DNA from: Bog-159 sp049511415
GTDB taxonomy: Bacteria; Acidobacteriota; Terriglobia; Bryobacterales; Bryobacteraceae
Assembly: GCA_049511415.1 (NCBI GenBank)
Contig: JBEKYC010000002.1
Coordinates: forward strand, 124,001-188,000
Direction of reading: 5' to 3'
DNA length: 64,000 nt
Positions 8,229-18,200 of the stretch are shown here, piece by piece (position 1 is the first letter of the stretch; each line of letters begins with the position of its first letter). Below the pieces are notes generated by a model that made no database searches, was not told the origin of the DNA, and worked only from the letters and a program-made list of their open reading frames with translations. A program made the position numbers and the translations under genes.

Positions 8229-9404
8229 CTACGCCCGCACCGGCTGACCGCTGCGCAGCGCCTGATTGCCCAAGTGTCCCGCACGCGCCGCCGCTAAGCC
8301 CACCTCGACCGGCGCATTGGGCGTCTTCCTGGACCGCACGCAATCCAGAAAATTCGCCACGTGCTCGATGCCCCCGTCGTGCTGCGATTCAACCTGCTGC
8401 GCGACATCTTTCAGGTCCGGAAACTCCGTGTACTTAGCCTGCTCCGGGTAAACCGCGAAACCGCCGCGATGCAGACGCATCAGCGCCTTGGTGCCATGAA
8501 AAATCAAGCCGCCCCCTTCCAGATATCCCATCAGGCTGCAATCGAAATTTACCAGGAAGTTTCCCGGATAGTGAAATGCGGCATTCACAGTGTCAGGCCA
8601 CTGCCATTCCGGGATCAGATACTTCCCGCCGATGGCCTGCGCGTCGATGGGCGTGTCGCTCGACATGCACCAGTGTGCCACATCCACCCAGTGCAGAAAC
8701 AAATCCGTCAGCGAGCCACCGCCGAAATCCCAGAACCAGCGCCAATTGCGGTAGCGCTCCTCGTCGAACGGCTGATCGGGCGCCGAGCCGAGGAACATCT
8801 TCCAATCGAGCTTGGCGGTGTCGATGGGCTTGTGCTGCCCGGCGCGGCCGAGCAGGTGGTTCTGATACCAATAGGTGCGAATCAACGTCACTTGGCCCAG
8901 GCCGCCCGAGGCCACGATCTCGCGCGCCTGCTGGAAGTGCGGCCAGCTTCGCTGCTGCATGCCGGTCTGCACGACGCGCTTGGTATCCTTCACCGCTTCG
9001 ATCAGGGGCTGGCCTTCTTCCGGACGATGCGTGACGGGCTTTTCCACGTAGACGTCCTTGCCCGCGCGCACCGCGTCGATGGTCATGGGCACATGCCAAT
9101 GGTCCGGCGCGCCGATCACCACCGCATCGATGTCGGATAGCTCCAGCACTTTCCGGTAGTCGGTGAACTCGCGGGCGTCCGGCGCGAGCTTCGTCATGGC
9201 TTCCTGGCGATGCGGCTCGTAGACATCGCACACCGCCACAATCTGGCTGCCGCCGCCCTTATTCAGCAGGCTCAGCAGATACTGGCAGCGGCCCCCGGTG
9301 CCGATACCCCCGATGCGTATGCGATCGTTCGCGCCCAGAATTCGCGCGTAAGATGCGGCCGTAGCCAGGGCCGCGCCTTTCATGAATTGACGGCGGTCAG
9401 TCAT
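8229..9404 (-). CDS. Tat-exported Gfo/Idh/MocA oxidoreductase (first of a pair)
   Basis: Translation most likely starts at ATG 9404, behind GAAGGA and one base after the stop of the neighbouring paralogue. The N-terminus TDRRQFMKGAALATAAS is a twin-arginine signal. The Rossmann domain follows (IRIGGIGTGGRCQYLL), then DAVVIGAPDHWHVPM, DVYVEKPVTH (the EKP motif with catalytic Lys) and the C-terminal sheet domain with GGGSLTDLFLHWVDVAHW. Such enzymes use NAD(P) to oxidise sugars or inositols; exported acidobacterial and planctomycete members are presumed to act in the periplasm with tightly bound cofactor. The pair of paralogues suggests a sugar or glycan degradation operon. Confidence 0.88.
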   Translation of the reverse strand: MTDRRQFMKGAALATAASYARILGANDRIRIGGIGTGGRCQYLLSLLNKGGGSQIVAVCDVYEPHRQEAMTKLAPDAREFTDYRKVLELSDIDAVVIGAPDHWHVPMTIDAVRAGKDVYVEKPVTHRPEEGQPLIEAVKDTKRVVQTGMQQRSWPHFQQAREIVASGGLGQVTLIRTYWYQNHLLGRAGQHKPIDTAKLDWKMFLGSAPDQPFDEERYRNWRWFWDFGGGSLTDLFLHWVDVAHWCMSSDTPIDAQAIGGKYLIPEWQWPDTVNAAFHYPGNFLVNFDCSLMGYLEGGGLIFHGTKALMRLHRGGFAVYPEQAKYTEFPDLKDVAQQVESQHDGGIEHVANFLDCVRSRKTPNAPVEVGLAAARAGHLGNQALRSGQPVRA

Positions 9405-9405
9405 A

Positions 9406-10767
9406 CTATCCTTCCATGCCTTCCAGATTCCATGGTGCGCGGTAGCGCCGCACCAGCATGCGATTCGCCTCGTCATTGCCGACGAAGCGCTCCGCCTCGC
9501 CGTCCCATTGTAGTTTCTGCCGCAGGCGCAGCGCGATGTTGCCCAGGTGGCACGCGGTGGTCGTGCGGTGTCCGATCTCGATATCCGCTACCGGTGTTTC
9601 GCGGGTCTTCACGCAATGCAGGAAATTCTGCACGTGCGGCACATGCTGCACCGAAGTCGTGCCACGGCCCGTTACGCCTTCCAGTTCATAGTACATGCTG
9701 GTGCCGGTCAAATCGTCAAAGGCCGCACGGAACGAGATGCCACCCGGCTCGCTGTGACTTTTCATCTGCGGTGTCACTTCGTAACCTGCGCGATCCACGA
9801 ACAAGGTGGCGCGCGTGCCATGGAACTGGATGCCATAGCTTCCGAAGGGCTTGTGGCCAGCATCGCCATTGTGGCCGTAAGAATTGTGCAGCAGGCAGGT
9901 GTAGTGCAGCAGAAAACCCGGATACTCCCAGGTGACTTCTTGCGTATCGGGCGTGTCGCGCCGGTCGTGGACATACAGCTTTCCGCCGGACGCCGTGACC
10001 GCGGTGGGCCGGTCCACACCCATTGCCATGTGCACGACGTCCACCAGGTGCACGCCCCAATCCGTGATGCGTCCGCCACCGTATGCAAAGAAGGAGCGCC
10101 AGTTTCCGAGAAAACGCGCCGGATTGAACGGGACCTTCGGCGCGGGACCGAGCCAGAAATCGTAATCCAGGCCGGCGGGTGGCTCGGAATCCGGCGGCGT
10201 GCCGAGCCCGTCCGGCGAATCGGTTTCGTGAATCCAGGTTTGCACATAGTGGATTTCGCCGATCTGCCCCGAGCGCACGAGATTGGCGGCGCGCTGGAAG
10301 TGCGAACCGGAGCGCTGCTGCAAGCCCACCTGCACCACGCGGCGGTGGCGGCGCGCGGCCGCGACCATCAGACGGCCTTCGTGAACCACGTTGGAAACCG
10401 GTTTTTCCACGTAGACGTCTTTGCCGGCATCGCACGCAGCCACGGTGATGAGTGGGTGCCAATGATCGGGCGTGGCAATCACCACGGCATCCACGGCGCG
10501 GTCTTCCAGCAGCTTGCGAAAATCGCTGTAGGTGCGGGCTTTGCCATCTGTGAGCTTGAGGGCGGCGTCGAGGTTGGGCTGGTAGACGTCACAGAGGGCG
10601 ACTATTTCCACCTCTGGCTGTTTTTGAAAATCGGCCAGATCCATGCGGCCCATGCCGCCGCAGCCAATCACACCTATGCCTATGCGATCGTTGGCGGCGC
10701 CACGAGTTTGCGCCGACGACGCACCGGCGGCGAGGGCGGCGGTCTTCAAAAGGTCACGGCGGTTCAT
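9406..10767 (-). CDS. Tat-exported Gfo/Idh/MocA oxidoreductase (second of a pair)
   Basis: The 453-residue protein starts MNRRDLLKTAALAAGAS, a twin-arginine signal with two Arg at 3-4. The nucleotide-binding motif is IGVIGCGGMGRMDL, followed by DAVVIATPDHWHPLI, DVYVEKPVSN with the EKP Lys, and the C-terminal domain with GGGRITDWGVHLVDVVHMAM. It precedes the 8229-9404 paralogue by one base on the same strand and is the first gene of the pair. The substrate is unknown; the family acts mainly on sugars and sugar derivatives. Confidence 0.9.
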   Translation of the reverse strand: MNRRDLLKTAALAAGASSAQTRGAANDRIGIGVIGCGGMGRMDLADFQKQPEVEIVALCDVYQPNLDAALKLTDGKARTYSDFRKLLEDRAVDAVVIATPDHWHPLITVAACDAGKDVYVEKPVSNVVHEGRLMVAAARRHRRVVQVGLQQRSGSHFQRAANLVRSGQIGEIHYVQTWIHETDSPDGLGTPPDSEPPAGLDYDFWLGPAPKVPFNPARFLGNWRSFFAYGGGRITDWGVHLVDVVHMAMGVDRPTAVTASGGKLYVHDRRDTPDTQEVTWEYPGFLLHYTCLLHNSYGHNGDAGHKPFGSYGIQFHGTRATLFVDRAGYEVTPQMKSHSEPGGISFRAAFDDLTGTSMYYELEGVTGRGTTSVQHVPHVQNFLHCVKTRETPVADIEIGHRTTTACHLGNIALRLRQKLQWDGEAERFVGNDEANRMLVRRYRAPWNLEGMEG

Positions 10768-11056
10768 AGGCGCATTCTACCGCGCCGTTCGGGTGCGCTG
10801 GCGCCTCCGGCCTGCTCCCTCCGATTCCCAGTCCAACGCCCTGACCGGCGGCTACCTCAATTGAGGCCAGTCTGGGGCGCCGCGCGCATCACCATGCCAC
10901 GGTGACCTCGTGGGAGCATAAGAGGTGCCCAGCTTGCGGCGGATCGAGGCCGCCTTGCCCTTATTTAATAAGTGTTAACCAACGAACAGTGGGATGATGA
11001 TTGGCGCAATGTATAGTTTGTTACACTTGTCTTCACCCAGCTTGAGGTAAATCTCC

Positions 11057-11584
11057 ATGCGCGTACGCCTTCTCTTATTAGGACTTTGGGCAACCGTATC
11101 GTGTCCGCAGGACTCGCAGAAGCTGGCGCCCTACTATCCAACGCCGCCAGCCGTAGTTATCAAAATGCTCGAATTGGGTGGGCTAAAAGAGGGCGAGAAA
11201 ATGTTTGACTTGGGAAGCGGCGATGGCCGTATCGTCATCGCGGCGGCCCAGAAATTCCATGCCGATGCGGTAGGTGTCGAACTGGATAAAGATCTGTGCC
11301 GGCAAAGCCTGGAGCGCATCCAAAAGTTGGGACTGGAGAAGTCCGCCCAGATTGTCAATGGTGATATCCTCAAACAGGATTACAGCTCGGCTGACTTAGT
11401 CACGGTGTATCTGTTGCCCAACTCAAACGATAAGATACAACCGCTGCTCGAGCGGCAACTGCGAAAAGGGGCGCGCGTCGTCGCGCACGATTTCGAATTT
11501 CGCAACTGGACTCCAGTAAAGGTGGAAGACATCGATAATGACGGCGAGGGTCGCAGTCACACGCTGTTCTTATACCGGCGTTAG
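11057..11584 (+). CDS. Class I SAM-dependent methyltransferase with N-terminal signal
   Basis: This 175-residue protein has the Rossmann methyltransferase motifs FDLGSGDGRIVIAAA (motif I) at about residues 50-64, VGVELDKD (motif II) and IVNGDIL (motif III). It opens with RVRLLLLGLWATVSC, which looks like a signal peptide or weak lipobox, odd for an enzyme that needs cytoplasmic SAM. Similar small methyltransferases with hydrophobic N-termini occur in acidobacteria; the substrate is unknown. The gene starts at ATG 11057 with a GAGGTAA element upstream and is 18 bases from the histidine kinase gene. Confidence 0.75.
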   Translation: MRVRLLLLGLWATVSCPQDSQKLAPYYPTPPAVVIKMLELGGLKEGEKMFDLGSGDGRIVIAAAQKFHADAVGVELDKDLCRQSLERIQKLGLEKSAQIVNGDILKQDYSSADLVTVYLLPNSNDKIQPLLERQLRKGARVVAHDFEFRNWTPVKVEDIDNDGEGRSHTLFLYRR

Positions 11585-11602
11585 CCATGTGGCGAACTCA
11601 AC

Positions 11603-12760
11603 GTGACGGCTGAGATGCCTGCTTCGTCCGTTCTTGGCCGGCGCATAGTGCTTTGGGCGCGCGCCCTATTCGCCGCCTTAGGGCTCGCCAGCGGGATCCT
11701 GCTCTTGCCGCGCTGTACGCCGTGGGCTATTGCGGTAGCCGCTGCGTTCCTGATCCTTTCGCTGTTGCTGCCGTTTCGAAAATCCAGCCATGGAGGCGCG
11801 TTCGCCCTGATGGTGCTGTTTGCCGATACCGTCTTCTTCTTGGTTTTAGTGGCGGCGGGTATTGGCGGAGTGTTTTGGCTGCCGGCCTTTTATTGCCTGT
11901 ACCTGATGGGCGAAGCGGTGTTCCTCTATCGTCCGCCGGAAGTTCTGATCGTGGCCGTTGTCAGTGCGGCTTTCTGCATCGCGGTGCAGTCCGAAAATGT
12001 GTTCCTGGTGCGTCGCACGTCACTGCTAATGGGAGCACTGGCGTATGCGTTCTCGGTCTACAAGAAGAAACTGGAATTGCGTATGGAACAGATTGCGCGG
12101 CAGGCGGCCCAGACCAGGGCCGACGCTTTGCGCGCGCGGGAAACGGAGCGCCAGCGTATCGGCTCCGATTTCCACGATGGTCCGCTGCAAAGCTTTATCG
12201 CCTTGCAAATGCGCCTGGAGATCCTGCGTAAGCTTTTGGAAAGGGACTTTCGCGGCGGCATGGAAGACCTCGCCGACCTGCAGAATCTCGCGCAGCAGCA
12301 AGTGAAAGAGCTGCGCGCATTCGTGCGGAGCATGCGGCCGTTGGACGTGGGAGGGCCCAACCTCTATGCATCGGCGCGCCGGATTTGTGAGAATTTTCAA
12401 AAGGAGAGTGGCATCCCGCTTACCTTCGTGGGTGGCGAGGGATCCCTGAAACTGCCTGATGAGGCATCCTCGGAGATCGTGCAAATGCTTCGCGAGGCAT
12501 TACATAATGTGCTGAAGCACGCCGGCGCGACGCGTGTGGCGGTCGCCCTGGAGCAGGTGGGCAAGGCGCTGGAACTGTCGGTCGACGACAATGGCCATGG
12601 TTTCCATTTCAGCGGCGTTTATACTTTGGACGAGCTGGAGTTGCTGCGTCTGGGGCCCGCCAGCTTTAAACGGCGCGCGCGCGCCCTCAATGCCGAGATG
12701 ACCCTGGAGTCGCGTCCTGGCCGCGGAGCCGGAATCAAAGTACGGGTGCCGCTGCCGTGA
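11603..12760 (+). CDS. NarL-type membrane sensor histidine kinase
   Basis: The 385-residue protein starts at GTG 11603. About five membrane helices fill residues 12-150, with no large periplasmic sensor domain. The HisKA_3 dimerisation helix follows, with the phospho-acceptor His in GSDFHDGPLQSFIALQMRLE (near 193), then a HATPase_c domain with LREALHNVLKHAG (N-box), VDDNGHGF (G1) and a late G2 region. Kinases of this class pair with NarL/LuxR response regulators, but none is encoded nearby, so it is an orphan here. The next gene begins inside its stop codon (GTGA). Confidence 0.85.
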   Translation: MTAEMPASSVLGRRIVLWARALFAALGLASGILLLPRCTPWAIAVAAAFLILSLLLPFRKSSHGGAFALMVLFADTVFFLVLVAAGIGGVFWLPAFYCLYLMGEAVFLYRPPEVLIVAVVSAAFCIAVQSENVFLVRRTSLLMGALAYAFSVYKKKLELRMEQIARQAAQTRADALRARETERQRIGSDFHDGPLQSFIALQMRLEILRKLLERDFRGGMEDLADLQNLAQQQVKELRAFVRSMRPLDVGGPNLYASARRICENFQKESGIPLTFVGGEGSLKLPDEASSEIVQMLREALHNVLKHAGATRVAVALEQVGKALELSVDDNGHGFHFSGVYTLDELELLRLGPASFKRRARALNAEMTLESRPGRGAGIKVRVPLP

Positions 12761-13773
12761 GGACCACCGCCGCCGGCGGAATTCTGCTCTCTCTCTTTGC
12801 CTGCGGCTGCGGCCGTTACGCCGATTTCAAGCTTCCCGAGCCCGCCGCCGCGGTCGCCGAGATGCGGTACGTATGGGAGCCTCGCGCCGCGCCGGTCCTT
12901 CCCCATGGCGGCCCCGGCGAATGGGATTCGCACGATGCCTTGAACCCATCCATCGTGCGCCGGGGTGCGGCATACTTCAACCTCTATTCCGGATTCGACG
13001 GCCGCGTCTGGCGAACGGGTCTTGCAACGTCTGCCGACGGATTGGTCTGGCGCAAAGAAGGCTTAGTGCTGGCTCCGGAACCGGGCGCCGGCGAGGGAGA
13101 CTACATCGCCGCGAATGGAGCGGCGCTTTTGGACGGCGGCCAGTTCTGGTATTGGTATCAAGCCGGCGCCAAGGATGCGCCTCGTATCGGGCTGGCCCGC
13201 GCGAACGATGCCCGCCGCTGGCACAAGTCTCGGTTTCCCGTATTGAGTTACGGCCCGCGTGGGAGCTGGGATGAGCGCGGCATCGCGGATCCCTACGTGA
13301 TCAAACTGCGCGAGTATTTCTATCTTTATTACCTTGGGCAAGATCGTGCGCGGCGGCAGCGTCTGGGCGTGGCGCGCTCGCGCGATGGCGAGAACTGGCA
13401 GAAGCTCCGTGCCAATCCTGTCCTGGAACTCGGCCCCTACGGCAGCTTCGACGAAATGGGTTTGGGCGAGCCCGCGGTGTGGATTGGGTACGGCTATTAT
13501 TGGATGCTCTACACCGGCCGCGATGCGCACGAGAATCGCCGCCTCGGCATGGCCCGATCCAAAGACGGCGTCCACTGGGAGAAATTACCCATCGTCCTCG
13601 CGGGCGACCAGCCGTGGAATAGCGCGGTGATGTGCGACCCCACCATCGAGGTGTTGGGCGGAAAACTCGCCGTGTGGTTCGGCGGCGGTGACCGGCCCTC
13701 CCCTGACGAGAACTTGCATGGCCAAATCGGCGTGGCCATCCTCGACGCCGTCAAATCCGGCAAAATGGAATAA
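12757..13773 (+). CDS. Lipoprotein with five-bladed propeller (GH43/GH130-like)
   Basis: The 338-residue protein begins with GGILLSLFACGCG, a lipoprotein-type signal with Cys near 17-19. The remainder is a repeat of propeller blades: AYFNLYSGFDGRVWRTGLATSADGLVW, FWYWYQAG, YFYLYYLGQDRARRQRLGVARSRDG, YYWMLYTGRDAHENRRLGMARSKDG. The (G-A-S)-x-D-G edge strands and ADPYVI resemble inverting or phosphorylase-type glycoside-active proteins (GH43, GH62, GH130 clan-like). It may trim or bind surface or plant oligosaccharides, but catalytic residues cannot be assigned by eye. Translation is coupled to the histidine kinase by a GTGA overlap. Confidence 0.65.
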   Translation: MRTTAAGGILLSLFACGCGRYADFKLPEPAAAVAEMRYVWEPRAAPVLPHGGPGEWDSHDALNPSIVRRGAAYFNLYSGFDGRVWRTGLATSADGLVWRKEGLVLAPEPGAGEGDYIAANGAALLDGGQFWYWYQAGAKDAPRIGLARANDARRWHKSRFPVLSYGPRGSWDERGIADPYVIKLREYFYLYYLGQDRARRQRLGVARSRDGENWQKLRANPVLELGPYGSFDEMGLGEPAVWIGYGYYWMLYTGRDAHENRRLGMARSKDGVHWEKLPIVLAGDQPWNSAVMCDPTIEVLGGKLAVWFGGGDRPSPDENLHGQIGVAILDAVKSGKME

Positions 13774-14205
13774 ATGGGTCAGCCTGCAAGTCTACTGCGC
13801 CGAACTCTACCATTCCTGAGCCTGGCGGCGGCAGCAGCGATTGCCTACGACGGTTGGATTTTCTACTCGCGATGGAGAAACGCGCGGGATGCCGAACGGG
13901 CCGCGTATGAGGAAGAAATCCGGAGGGATCGGGAAACCATCGACCGGCTAGGCGGAACCAGCTTCCGCATCCTCAACTTCTATGCCGTTCCGCAAACTAT
14001 CCGGCGGGGCCGGCCAACGCAGCTTTGCTTTGGCGTCTATGCCGCAAAGCACGTTCGCATCGATCCCGGCGTGGGCGACCTCCATCCGGCCATTAACCAT
14101 TGCCTGGAAGTGGCTCCCCACCTGGACACGCAATATAAATTGACCGCCGACGACGGGGCAGGACACACCGTCACGCAAACTGTGCAAGTAAATGTTGTAC
14201 GGTAG
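13774..14205 (+). CDS. Membrane-anchored protein with C-terminal Ig-like domain
   Basis: A 143-residue protein starts immediately after the stop of the propeller lipoprotein. One membrane helix (PFLSLAAAAAIAYDGWIFY, about 12-31) is followed by a charged helix (ARDAERAAYEEEIRRDRETIDRL) and a beta-rich domain with FYAVPQTIRRGRPTQLCFGV and ending TVTQTVQVNVVR, which looks like an immunoglobulin-like or bacterial Ig fold. I do not recognise the family. It is the last gene of the 11.0-14.2 kb operon, whose genes all concern the envelope or its sensing. Confidence 0.6.
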   Translation: MGQPASLLRRTLPFLSLAAAAAIAYDGWIFYSRWRNARDAERAAYEEEIRRDRETIDRLGGTSFRILNFYAVPQTIRRGRPTQLCFGVYAAKHVRIDPGVGDLHPAINHCLEVAPHLDTQYKLTADDGAGHTVTQTVQVNVVR

Positions 14206-14210
14206 CGTTG

Positions 14211-14936
14211 CTACTTTCTGAAGCGGCGGATCAGCAAGGTATGGCGGTCGCTGCGGTAGAAGCCGATCACATAAACGGTGGCCTTGCCCGCGGTAGAGTA
14301 AAGCGCCTGCCGAATGCGGAGCACCGGGGCGCCTGCATGGATTCCGAGCAACTCCGCCGTGCGCGCGCTCGCCGGCGTGGCATCTACTTCCTCGTCCGCG
14401 TAGAGCAATTCAACGCCATAGTCGCGCTCCAAAGTCGCGAACAGCGAGCGGCGCTCCAGCGGCAGGGTCAACAGGCCGGTGAATTCCTCGGCCGGCAGAT
14501 AGCAGCATTCGAGCGCAAAGGCTTGCTCGCCGGATTGCCGCAGGCGCTCTATTTTCACCAACCGGCTGTGCGCGGGCAGCGCCAGGCGGGCCGCCGGCTC
14601 CTGCTCGCCTTCCACAATGCCGGCGGACAGAATTCGCGAGCGAGCGGGCAGTCCCCGGCTGGCCATTTGCTCGGTGAAGCTGGCCAACCGATTGAAGTGG
14701 ATTCTGGGCAGGGCCACAAAGGTCCCGGCGCCGCGGCGACGGTCCACCAGACCTTCATGCTCCAGTTCCGCGAGGGCGTGCCGCGCGGTCATCAAGCTGA
14801 CTTCATAGGTGCGGGCCAATTCCCTCTCCGAAGGCACGGCATCCCCAGGCTGCAGTTCGCCAGCCTCGATACGCTTCTGCAGCGCGTACTGGATGCGACG
14901 GTAGACGGGGCCGTCAGTTTCGGTTTTTTCGAGCAT
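14211..14936 (-). CDS. GntR/HutC family regulator with UTRA domain
   Basis: The start is placed at ATG 14936, five bases after GAGGA; an upstream ATG at 14984 lacks a ribosome site. The 241-residue protein has an N-terminal winged helix: VYRRIQYALQKRIEAGELQPGDAVPSERELA and MTARHALAELEHEGLVDRRRGAGTFVA at about residues 9-68. A UTRA effector-binding domain follows (RLRQSGEQAFALE near 135, TPASARTAELLGIHAGAPVLRIRQ near 195). HutC-type proteins bind sugars, amino acids or related metabolites. It is divergent from the Oar TonB receptor, with repeated candidate sites between, so it probably controls that receptor and itself. Confidence 0.88.
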   Translation of the reverse strand: MLEKTETDGPVYRRIQYALQKRIEAGELQPGDAVPSERELARTYEVSLMTARHALAELEHEGLVDRRRGAGTFVALPRIHFNRLASFTEQMASRGLPARSRILSAGIVEGEQEPAARLALPAHSRLVKIERLRQSGEQAFALECCYLPAEEFTGLLTLPLERRSLFATLERDYGVELLYADEEVDATPASARTAELLGIHAGAPVLRIRQALYSTAGKATVYVIGFYRSDRHTLLIRRFRK

Positions 14937-14992
14937 CAGTCCTCGGTTTCCGTGACTTTGGGCAATAATACCAGCAGTTTGCACGGGTGGGC

Positions 14993-15196
14993 GTGCTATA
15001 GAGCGATGCCCGGCCGGGTGCTATAGAGCGCCATCGGCTCTATTCTAACGCCAAAGGCTCGCGGAATTCCAGCGTTTCTTCTAAAATTTCACTTGACGTA
15101 TGGTTACAACCGGATTTATACTGCCGAAATAGCAGATTTCTGCTATATAGCTGTTGATTTGGGGTTTTCGGCGGGCGGGTTGCTGCCCTATAGCAC
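14993..15196. promoter_or_regulatory. Candidate GntR operators between the regulator and the TonB receptor
   Basis: The element GTGCTATAGAGCG occurs as a direct repeat at 14993-15005 and 15018-15030, 25 bases start to start. An inverted copy of its left half, CTATAGCAC, lies at 15188-15196, and a looser TGCTATATAGC sits at 15141-15151. The cluster fills the 321-base space between the divergent GntR gene and the receptor gene. Their repetition and location fit operators for the GntR regulator; binding itself is inferred. Confidence 0.55.
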
Positions 15197-15257
15197 TCCG
15201 CCGCTGTAATAGAGGCTGGAGAGGCTCCCCGCTTCTCCTTAACGAACGGAGAATTTC

Positions 15258-18200
15258 GTGAAATTACGCACAACGCTGCACAACAGTAGCAGATGGTTAG
15301 CTTTGGTGATGGCGGTATGCGCTTTGGCGAGTACCGGTTGGGGCCAGCAGGTCACCGCAACCATTACCGGCAGGATCACCGATCCCTCAGGCGCCGCTGT
15401 CTCCGGCGCGAAGGTAACCGCCACCTCCGTAGATCGTGGCATCCCGTATTCCGCCAGCACCAATGGCGAAGGCTACTACAATTTGTCCAACCTGCTGGTT
15501 GGCGATTACAACGTAAAGGTGGAGTCCTCTGGTTTCCAGGCGGCCACGGAGTCCAACCTTACGCTGCAAATGAACCAGGTGGCCAAGCTTGACTTTCAGC
15601 TTCAGGTGGGTAATGTCCAAACAACGGTTGAGGTGACCTCGGTGGCGCCCGTCCTGCAGACCGAGCAAACCCTGCTCGGCCAGGTGATCGATTCGCGGAC
15701 CGATACCACCCTGCCCCTGGCGACCCGCAACTACGTGCAATTAACGCTGCTCGCGCCCGGAACCGTCCACCCGGACCCCTCCACTTTTGAGAGCGGTCTT
15801 ACCACTGGCGGGAGTGGACGCCCATACGTGAACGGCAATCGCGAACAAGCCGACAATTTCATGCTGGATGGCTTGGATAACAACCAAGTCTCCGACAATC
15901 TGGTGGGTTACGCCCCCAGTGTGGATGCCATCCAGGAATTCAATGAAATTACCCAGAATGGGCCGGCGGAGTTCGGCAACTTCATGGGCGCCATCGTCAG
16001 CACTTCGATCAAGTCGGGAACGAATCAATACCATGGCGATGCTTTTGAGTTCTTTCGCAACAACGTTCTGAATTCGAACACCTGGCAGGGCAATTTCGAG
16101 GATGCCGCGAAGGCGGCGTTGCGCTGGAACGAGTTCGGCGCGACACTCGGCGGCCCGATCAAGCGGGACAAGCTGTTCTTCTTCGTCGATTATCAGGGGC
16201 AACGCTTCGACACGCCCACCAGTGTCGGCGCCGCCAGCGTACTGACCGCGGCCGAGCGCGGCGGCGACTTCTCGGCTTTGCTGCAGGGATCTAGTCCGAT
16301 CCAGCTCTATAATCCCTTCAGCGTTTCCGGCGGGGCACGCGCTCCATTTCCGGGAAATATCATCCCGGCCAGCCTGCTGAGCACGGTGGCGCAGAAGATC
16401 GTAACCAACACCAGCGCCTATCCGCTGCCGACCGGGCCCGGGCTGGTGAACAATTACCTGTACGGCGCCCGCACATCCATCGATGGCGACCAGGGCGACG
16501 TCCGTCTCGACTGGAGCCTCTCCGACAAGGACCGCATATTTGGCCGCTATTCGCAGAGCGCCACCAGCAATCCATCCACTAATACCCTTCCGATCTTCTA
16601 TAACTCCTTCGCCAACTACCCCACCCACAACGGCGTTCTGGACTGGGTGCGGACAATATCGCCCTCAGTCGTCAATGATGCCCGTGTGGGTGTGAACTAT
16701 GTATTCATCAACAACGGCGCAGCGGAGAACGGGCTGAGCAACTTCGGCACCGCGGTGGGTTTGCCGGGCGTGGTTTCGAGCATTCTTCCAGCCATGAGCT
16801 TTTCGGGTGGTTACGCTTCGAGCATCGGCAATTCCGACGTATACCAGCTATTCGCCGATGCCGTGATTCAGTATGAAGACACCATCTCGATTACCAAGGG
16901 CACGCATACCTTCCATATGGGCTTCGAGGGCTGGCGCCAGCGTATCGATACGTTCTACTCCGGCAACAACGGCGAGGCTGGAACGTTCACCTTCGATGGC
17001 CGCTACACCGCCGGACCGAATCCGCTGGCGACCGCTGGTTCGGGAAGCGGAGCCGGTGAGGCGGACTTCCTGCTGGGCCTGGCTTCCCAGATCGGTGGCG
17101 GCGTCAATGGTGGCACGTGGGGCCAGCGCGCCAATATATTCGCCGCCTTCTTACAGGACGACTGGCACGTTTCGCCTACCCTCACCCTTAATCTCGGCTT
17201 GCGCTGGGAACTGCACACTCCCTGGTGCGAAGTAGACAACCGCCAGGTGAACTTCGGGCTGATTTCCGGCACGGTGGAGTACCCGAATCAGAATGGCAAC
17301 AATTGCGCGCTCTATAACGAGTACAACGGCATCACAAATTTCCAGCCTCGCGTCGGGCTCGCCTGGAACGCCATGAAAAACACGGTGGTCCGCGCGGCGT
17401 ACACTCTATCCAACTACCTGGAGGGAACCGGCACCAACCTGCGTTTGCCGATCAACCCACCTTTCGCGCACGAAACGGATGCCAACTACACCTCGCTTTC
17501 GCTGCCGACAACCACGCTGGATGAGGGCTTCACTCCGTTAGCTCCCTCGTCCAATCCGTTTTCCGGAGCTCTGATCCGCCTGTGGGATCCGAATATCCGC
17601 CCGGCAGTCGCCAATCAGTGGAACTTGACCCTCCAGCATCAACTCAACAACACCACAACTCTGCAAGTCGGCTACGTGGGCCAGCGCACCACGCACTTGA
17701 TGGTTCCCATGCCGTACTTCCAGAAAGAGCTTCTGTCCAATGGAGACGTTGTGGGCAGCCCTTATTTGTCAGGTAACCCAACCGTCTATGACGCCATCAG
17801 TCAGATCTCCGGCACGGCCTCCAATGGAGATCAGAGCTATAACGCCTTACAGGCCGTATTGCAGAAGCGGCTCAGCAGTGGTCTCGAATACCAGGTCGCC
17901 TACACCTATTCGAAATGCATGACGAATTCCAGTGGATACTACGGCTCGTGGGGCGGTGCAGCCGTTCCGACGTCGCCGTACTTCCAGAACCTGTACGACA
18001 TGAAGGCGGAATGGGGACCCTGCTACTACGACGTCACACATGTGCTCACCAGCTACGCGACCTATGACTTACCCTTCGGCAAGGACCGCAAGTTTGGGAA
18101 GAATATGAACCCGGTGGTCAACGCCATACTGGGCGACTGGCAGGTCAACGGCATCCTGAGCTTGCATGGCGGTTTCCCGCTGACTATTTCGGCGGGCGAC

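Noticed and set aside
9547..10905. Plus-strand open frame of 452 codons over the Gfo/Idh/MocA gene
   Set aside because: The opposite strand encodes a complete oxidoreductase with clear motifs; the plus-strand product is Arg/His-rich and domain-free.
15741..16628. Minus-strand open frame of 295 codons inside the TonB receptor gene
   Set aside because: It is antisense to a convincing full-length receptor, has no recognisable domain or ribosome site, and follows from GC-rich codon bias.
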